From Flavobacterium sp. DG2-3 (GTDB lineage: Bacteria; Bacteroidota; Bacteroidia; Flavobacteriales; Flavobacteriaceae): a DNA stretch of 64,000 nucleotides. Where the stretch lies: the NCBI RefSeq assembly GCF_030730925.1, contig NZ_JAVAMB010000008.1, forward strand, positions 62,001 to 126,000. Reading direction: 5' to 3'. A program made the position numbers and the translations under genes. Below, piece by piece: positions 60,545 to 64,000 of the stretch (positions are counted from its first letter, which is position 1; each line of letters starts with the position of its first letter). The notes under the pieces were generated by a model. That model was not told the origin of the DNA. It searched no databases and saw only the letters and a list, made by a program, of their open reading frames with translations.

Positions 60545-61243
60545 TTAAGAAGAAGTAGAAAGTGCTTTTACAAGATCTTCTTTTTTGTTGCGGCTTAAAG
60601 GTATTTTGGTGATCCCGATTTCAGCAAATTTGCTGTTAAAGCGCTCAACCTTATCTATATTAATAATGTATGATTTATGAACGCGGATAAATTTGTCTTT
60701 CGATAAATCATTTTCAAAAGATTTCATTGTAGAAAGAACCAGATTGCTGTCGTCTTCTGTAACTACTCTAACGTAATCTCCAAAAGCTTCAATCCATTTT
60801 ATTTTTGAAGTGAAGATTTTAAGTTTTTTTAGATTACTTTTGATGAATATATGTTCGCCTTCTTCTTCTTTGATATCTTTTTTTAGCAAATGCATGTCGA
60901 TTGCCCTTTTTACAGAAGCATTAAAACGGTCAACTGCAATTGGTTTTTGAAGATAGTCGGTAGCGTCGTAGTCGAAAGCTTTTAAAGCATATTCGGCTTT
61001 AGAGGTGATAAATATAATTTGTGGTTTTGATTTTAATCCGTCCAGAAAATCAAAGCCATTAATAACAGGCATTTCTATATCAAGAAATATTAAGTCAATA
61101 TTATTTAATGAGATACAACTTTTTGCTTCAATAGCATTAGAAAAATCCCCTATTAAATGCAAGCCTGGGTGATTATTTACCAATTTGGCAATAATTGTCC
61201 TTTGTATAGAACTATCATCTACAACAACACAGTTTAGTTTCAT
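60545..61243 (-). CDS. LytTR-family response regulator
   Basis: 232 residues. Receiver domain (1-120) with phospho-acceptor Asp55 in IDLIFLDIEMP and the Lys in DYLQKPI (near 106); C-terminal LytTR DNA-binding domain (about 130-230) with VVTEDDSNLVLSTMKSFEND and FIRVHKSYIINIDKVERF. It should be activated by a histidine kinase, which is not adjacent in this window. Convergent with priA. Confidence 0.94.
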   Translation of the reverse strand: MKLNCVVVDDSSIQRTIIAKLVNNHPGLHLIGDFSNAIEAKSCISLNNIDLIFLDIEMPVINGFDFLDGLKSKPQIIFITSKAEYALKAFDYDATDYLQKPIAVDRFNASVKRAIDMHLLKKDIKEEEGEHIFIKSNLKKLKIFTSKIKWIEAFGDYVRVVTEDDSNLVLSTMKSFENDLSKDKFIRVHKSYIINIDKVERFNSKFAEIGITKIPLSRNKKEDLVKALSTSS

Positions 61244-61360
61244 AACATTTAAATTTAGAATAAATTCAGGATAGCAGTAGTAAATGTATTATTTTTTTGC
61301 AAAAAAAACTAAGGTTGGGGTATATTTTTTTGTATTATGACGAATAAAAGGAAAAAAATG

Positions 61361-61390
61361 TTGTGGATGTAAATTAAATGCTTACTTTTG
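61361..61390 (+). promoter_or_regulatory. Promoter of rpsF-rpsR-rplI
   Basis: TTG at 61361-61363, 19 bases, TACTTTTG at 61383-61390, a full match to the Bacteroidota TTG-N17-23-TAnnTTTG pattern. It is the clearest housekeeping promoter in the window. Confidence 0.75.
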
Positions 61391-61422
61391 CACCCAATTT
61401 TAACAAATAAAATTTATTATTT

Positions 61423-61764
61423 ATGAATCATTATGAAACTGTTTTCATTTTAAATCCCGTTTTATCTGAGGTTCAGGTGAAGGAAACAGTAACGAAATTT
61501 GAAGAATTTCTTACTAGTAGAGGAGCTGAAATGGTATCGAAAGAGGATTGGGGTCTTAAAAAAATGGCTTACGAAATCCAAAACAAAAAAAGTGGTTTTT
61601 ACCATTTATTCGAATTCAAAGTAGCTGGAGAAGTTCTTGTAGCTTTTGAAACTGAATTCAGACGTGACGAAAGAGTTATGCGTTTCTTAACTGTAAGTTT
61701 AGACAAACATGCTATTTCATGGGCGGAAAGAAGAAGAGCTAAATTAAAATCTACTAAAGCGTAA
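61423..61764 (+). CDS. rpsF: Ribosomal protein S6
   Basis: 113 residues. [20 protein letters not shown], the S6 fold core [20 protein letters not shown] and the C-terminus [19 protein letters not shown]6 pairs with S18 in the small ribosomal subunit. First gene of rpsF-rpsR-rplI; the next starts 5 bases later. Strong promoter upstream. Confidence 0.97.
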   Translation: MNHYETVFILNPVLSEVQVKETVTKFEEFLTSRGAEMVSKEDWGLKKMAYEIQNKKSGFYHLFEFKVAGEVLVAFETEFRRDERVMRFLTVSLDKHAISWAERRRAKLKSTKA

Positions 61765-61769
61765 TTATT

Positions 61770-62066
61770 ATGTCTACAATCGAGCAATCTGCAAAAGGAA
61801 AAAAAGACGGAGATATCAGATATTTAACGCCTTTAAACATTGAAACTAACAAAACTAAAAAGTATTGCCGTTTCAAAAAATCAGGAATCAAATACATCGA
61901 TTATAAAGATGCTGATTTCTTATTGAAATTCGTTAACGAGCAAGGAAAAATTCTTCCTCGTCGTTTAACTGGAACTTCATTAAAATACCAAAGAAAAGTT
62001 TCTGTAGCTGTAAAAAGAGCTCGTCACTTAGCTTTAATGCCATACGTGGCCGATTTATTAAAATAG
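61770..62066 (+). CDS. rpsR: Ribosomal protein S18
   Basis: 98 residues, with a longer N-terminal extension ([20 protein letters not shown]) than E. coli S18 and the conserved core [20 protein letters not shown] and [20 protein letters not shown]. The partner of S6. Separated by 5 bases from rpsF and 70 from rplI. Confidence 0.97.
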
Positions 62067-62081
62067 TATATTAAAAAAATA

Positions 62082-62136
62082 GTTGTTGGTTTCCGGTTAA
62101 ATGGAACCTAACTTCTGAAATATAAAGGACAACAAC
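62082..62136 (+). promoter_or_regulatory. RNA structure occluding the rplI start
   Basis: GTTGTTG (62082-62088) is the exact complement of CAACAAC (62130-62136), which ends directly at the rplI ATG (62137). Inside is a hairpin GTT-T-CC/GGAAC (62089-62107) and an unpaired AAAGGA (62124-62129) that could be the ribosome-binding site. The arrangement suggests translational control of L9. Confidence 0.5.
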
Positions 62137-62577
62137 ATGGAAATTATTTTAAAACAAGACGTACAGAACTTAGGATTTAAAGATGATGTAGTATCTGTAA
62201 AACCTGGTTACGGTCGTAACTTTTTAATTCCTCAAGGTTTTGCTACTTTAGCAACTCCTTCTGCTAAAAAAGTTTTAGCTGAAAACCTAAAACAAAGAGC
62301 ACACAAAGAAGCTAAAGTTGTTGCTGATGCTAAAGCATTAGCTGAAACTTTAAAAGCTCTTGAAATTAAACTTACTGCAAAAGCTGGTGGAGAGAAACTT
62401 TTTGGTTCTATCACTAACATCGATATCGCTGAAGCTTTAGAGAAATCTGGTAATGCTATCGATAGAAAATTCATCACTAGCGGTGTTGTAAAACGTACTG
62501 GTAAATACAATGCTACAATTCGTTTACACAGAGATGTAATCGTTGACTTGCCATACGAAATTGTTGCTGAAAAGTAA
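62137..62577 (+). CDS. rplI: Ribosomal protein L9
   Basis: 146 residues. The two-domain layout is clear: the N-terminal domain MEIILKQDVQNLGFKDDVVS with GYGRNFLIPQGFA, a long connecting helix, and a C-terminal domain with GEKLFGSITNIDIAEAL. It stabilises the large ribosomal subunit at the L1 stalk. Terminator follows at 62600. Third gene of the rpsF-rpsR-rplI unit. Confidence 0.97.
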   Translation: MEIILKQDVQNLGFKDDVVSVKPGYGRNFLIPQGFATLATPSAKKVLAENLKQRAHKEAKVVADAKALAETLKALEIKLTAKAGGEKLFGSITNIDIAEALEKSGNAIDRKFITSGVVKRTGKYNATIRLHRDVIVDLPYEIVAEK

Positions 62578-62599
62578 TAGTTTTAAAAACGATATAAAA

Positions 62600-62628
62600 A
62601 TCCCGATGCAAATCGGGATTTTTTTTTA
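62600..62628 (+). terminator. Terminator after rplI
   Basis: ATCCCGAT/ATCGGGAT perfect stem with GCAA loop and nine T. Confidence 0.92.
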
Positions 62629-62696
62629 TAATGAAAATAATTAGTCTTTGGGTTAAAGCGTATGGCTTATAACTTAAAGCGTAAAGCATAAAAAAG

Positions 62697-63170
62697 ATGA
62701 AATACGCAAGATTAACAAAAGAACAGTTTGACGAATTACATGCAGAATTTGCAAGTTTTTTGGCTACACAAGCAATAGATAGAAAAGAGTGGGAAGAACT
62801 AAAGGTTAATAAACCGGAAGTTGCAGAACAGGAATTGGATGTTTTTTCAGATTTAATTTGGGAAGGCGTATTAACTAGAGCAGAGTATCTGGAGCATTTT
62901 TCTAAAAATCATATATTTTTATTTCATTGTTTTGATACTTACATTCAGTCGATTGTTTTAAAATCGTTTTCTCCAGAAGTTGATTTTTTGACCAAAGATG
63001 GACTTCAGTGGCTTAGTGATAATATGTTCACAGAAAATATTGAAATGAAAGTAGGGAAGAAAGTATTTACTGATGAGCGAAATTCTTCAATTTTTGAATT
63101 GATTAAACAGGGCGCTTTTTTAAGTGATGGACAATTATTTAGTCAAATTAATCAAATTTTAGAATCTTAG
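62697..63170 (+). CDS. DUF6495-type protein
   Basis: 157 residues, cytoplasmic. MKYARLTKEQFDELHAEFAS, VFSDLIWEGVLTRAEYLEHF and FHCFDTYIQSIVLKSFSPEV match the DUF6495 family seen widely in Flavobacteria, of unknown function. It follows the ribosomal operon after 119 bases, which contain a short AAAGCGTA word pair (62658-62690). Has its own terminator. Confidence 0.85.
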   Translation: MKYARLTKEQFDELHAEFASFLATQAIDRKEWEELKVNKPEVAEQELDVFSDLIWEGVLTRAEYLEHFSKNHIFLFHCFDTYIQSIVLKSFSPEVDFLTKDGLQWLSDNMFTENIEMKVGKKVFTDERNSSIFELIKQGAFLSDGQLFSQINQILES

Positions 63171-63196
63171 AATAAAATTATAATGTTTTAATGAAA

Positions 63197-63231
63197 GCGG
63201 GCAATTAGTTAAATAATTGCCCGCTTTTTTT
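63197..63231 (+). terminator. Terminator after the DUF6495 gene
   Basis: An 11-bp perfect stem (GCGGGCAATTA/TAATTGCCCGC) with a GTTAAA loop, then seven T. Confidence 0.93.
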
Positions 63232-64000
63232 GTTTTTAACTTTTGTTTAATCTTTATTGAAATTTTGACCACGTATTTCTACTTGTTTTTTAAAAATTCG
63301 CCAAACTTTTAAGATTTTAAATTTTATAGGAGAAAAATAAGTGCTTTTGGTCTATATTACGGATAATTTTGCAGACTATTTTATTTTAAATGTAAGATTA
63401 TACTTTATTTCAATCGATTTAACATATTTTGTTTAATATTTTGTTTAATTTAAAATTAGCAAGATAATTATGTTAAAAGTACCGTTTTTTCTGATGTTTT
63501 AGTGTACTGTTAATTTGCTAAATGAAGTTTTAAGAATAAATTATAAGAATTTTAGGCTTGTTTTATGTTTTTGTATTTCTTAATTTTAGATAACAAAAGT
63601 TAAACAAAGTTTTTCTTTTGGTTTTCAAAAACATATTGGTTAAGAAATATTCGCCATGTTGTTAAGATTGAAAATTGAAAAATTATACAATAACTTAATA
63701 AGTCTGCGTATGGAATTGACAATTACTTTCTTTATCAAAATTACTTTAATTGTACATTTTATTTTAGCTCTATTTTTTAACCTATTAGACTTCTTTTATC
63801 TGAACGATAATTTTAATCGTTTTAAGATATCTAATTTTATTTCAAAAGGTCCGCATTTTAGTTTGCTGTCTTATAGTTACCCCATTTGGCGAGTCGATTA
63901 TAAGGAGCAATAATTTTATGAATATAAATAGATTCAGAATCAGCCTTATCAGCATGATTATTTTAGGAAGACTAATCAACTTTCTTTAAAAAATGAATCA
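63232..64000. other. Gene-poor, AT-rich tail of the window
   Basis: No convincing gene. An 85-codon frame at 63656-63913 has an atypical Lys/Ile/Leu/Phe-rich composition and no promoter and is not called. A 23-residue frame at 63919-63990 (MNINRFRISLISMIILGRLI then NFL) ends 2 bases before an ATG at 63993 that may start the next gene. AAATGTAAGATTATA (63388-63402) is also found at 43458-43472. The region is probably the long leader of a gene outside the window. Confidence 0.45.

Noticed and set aside
63656-63913. 85-codon frame MLLRLKIEKLYNN...
   Set aside because: Low-complexity AT-driven composition, no recognisable motif or promoter; kept only as part of the region description.

Overview
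This AT-rich chromosomal window looks like Flavobacterium (Bacteroidota), probably near the F. johnsoniae group. The signs are a SusC/SusD nutrient-uptake pair, promoters with the TTG...TAnnTTTG pattern, few Shine-Dalgarno sites, many Bacteroidota-specific families (DUF1599, DUF2750, DUF6495, BT_3928 type, DUF4919) and a JOHN-1-like subclass B1 metallo-beta-lactamase. I see no rRNA, tRNA, CRISPR array, prophage or insertion sequence. The species call is inference from gene content.

Layout. 1-8.9 kb: mostly minus-strand single genes (rhodanese-type sulfurtransferase cut by the window edge, ThuA-like protein, DUF1398, alpha/beta hydrolase, hotdog thioesterase, TlpA-like redoxin, SRPBCC protein, CPA1 antiporter, DUF4919). 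9-17 kb: a structured RNA-like repeat, dnaK behind a sigma-54-like promoter, a lipoprotein, a CorA transporter, and pta-ackA for acetyl-CoA/acetate conversion. 17-33.5 kb: a polysaccharide utilisation locus, consisting of a membrane-spanning beta-propeller/LuxR-type regulator, SusC, SusD, a GH144-like (PF10091) lipoprotein, an esterase, a GH3 beta-glucosidase, a glycerophosphodiesterase-like enzyme, a GH43-discoidin-Fn3 protein and an M28 peptidase. The GH144-like plus GH3 pair points to beta-1,2-glucan; the esterase and phosphodiesterase suggest the natural substrate may be decorated (inference).

33.6-45.9 kb, mostly minus strand: a COQ4-like protein with a small membrane partner, a YiiX-type hydrolase, kdsA with an outer-membrane protein, a likely ether-lipid cassette (AGMO-like monooxygenase plus YhhN lysoplasmalogenase), clpS, prmA, tpiA, a TlpA-like lipoprotein, DUF2750, a DoxX/MauE-like protein and DUF1599. 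46-54 kb: folP, rlmH, ABM protein, adenosine deaminase, a GNAT-OsmC-pirin operon and an AlkC-like DNA glycosylase. 54-64 kb: nadC, a YihY-DUF2147-metallo-beta-lactamase run, a PIN-type toxin-antitoxin pair, priA, a LytTR response regulator, rpsF-rpsR-rplI and DUF6495; the last 770 bases hold no convincing gene.

The intergenic regions are notable. At least seven carry degenerate tandem arrays with a 7-9 bp period, often as inverted pairs with a locus-specific word, and there are also several large perfect or near-perfect inverted repeats and two copies of one structured element with different internal hairpins.
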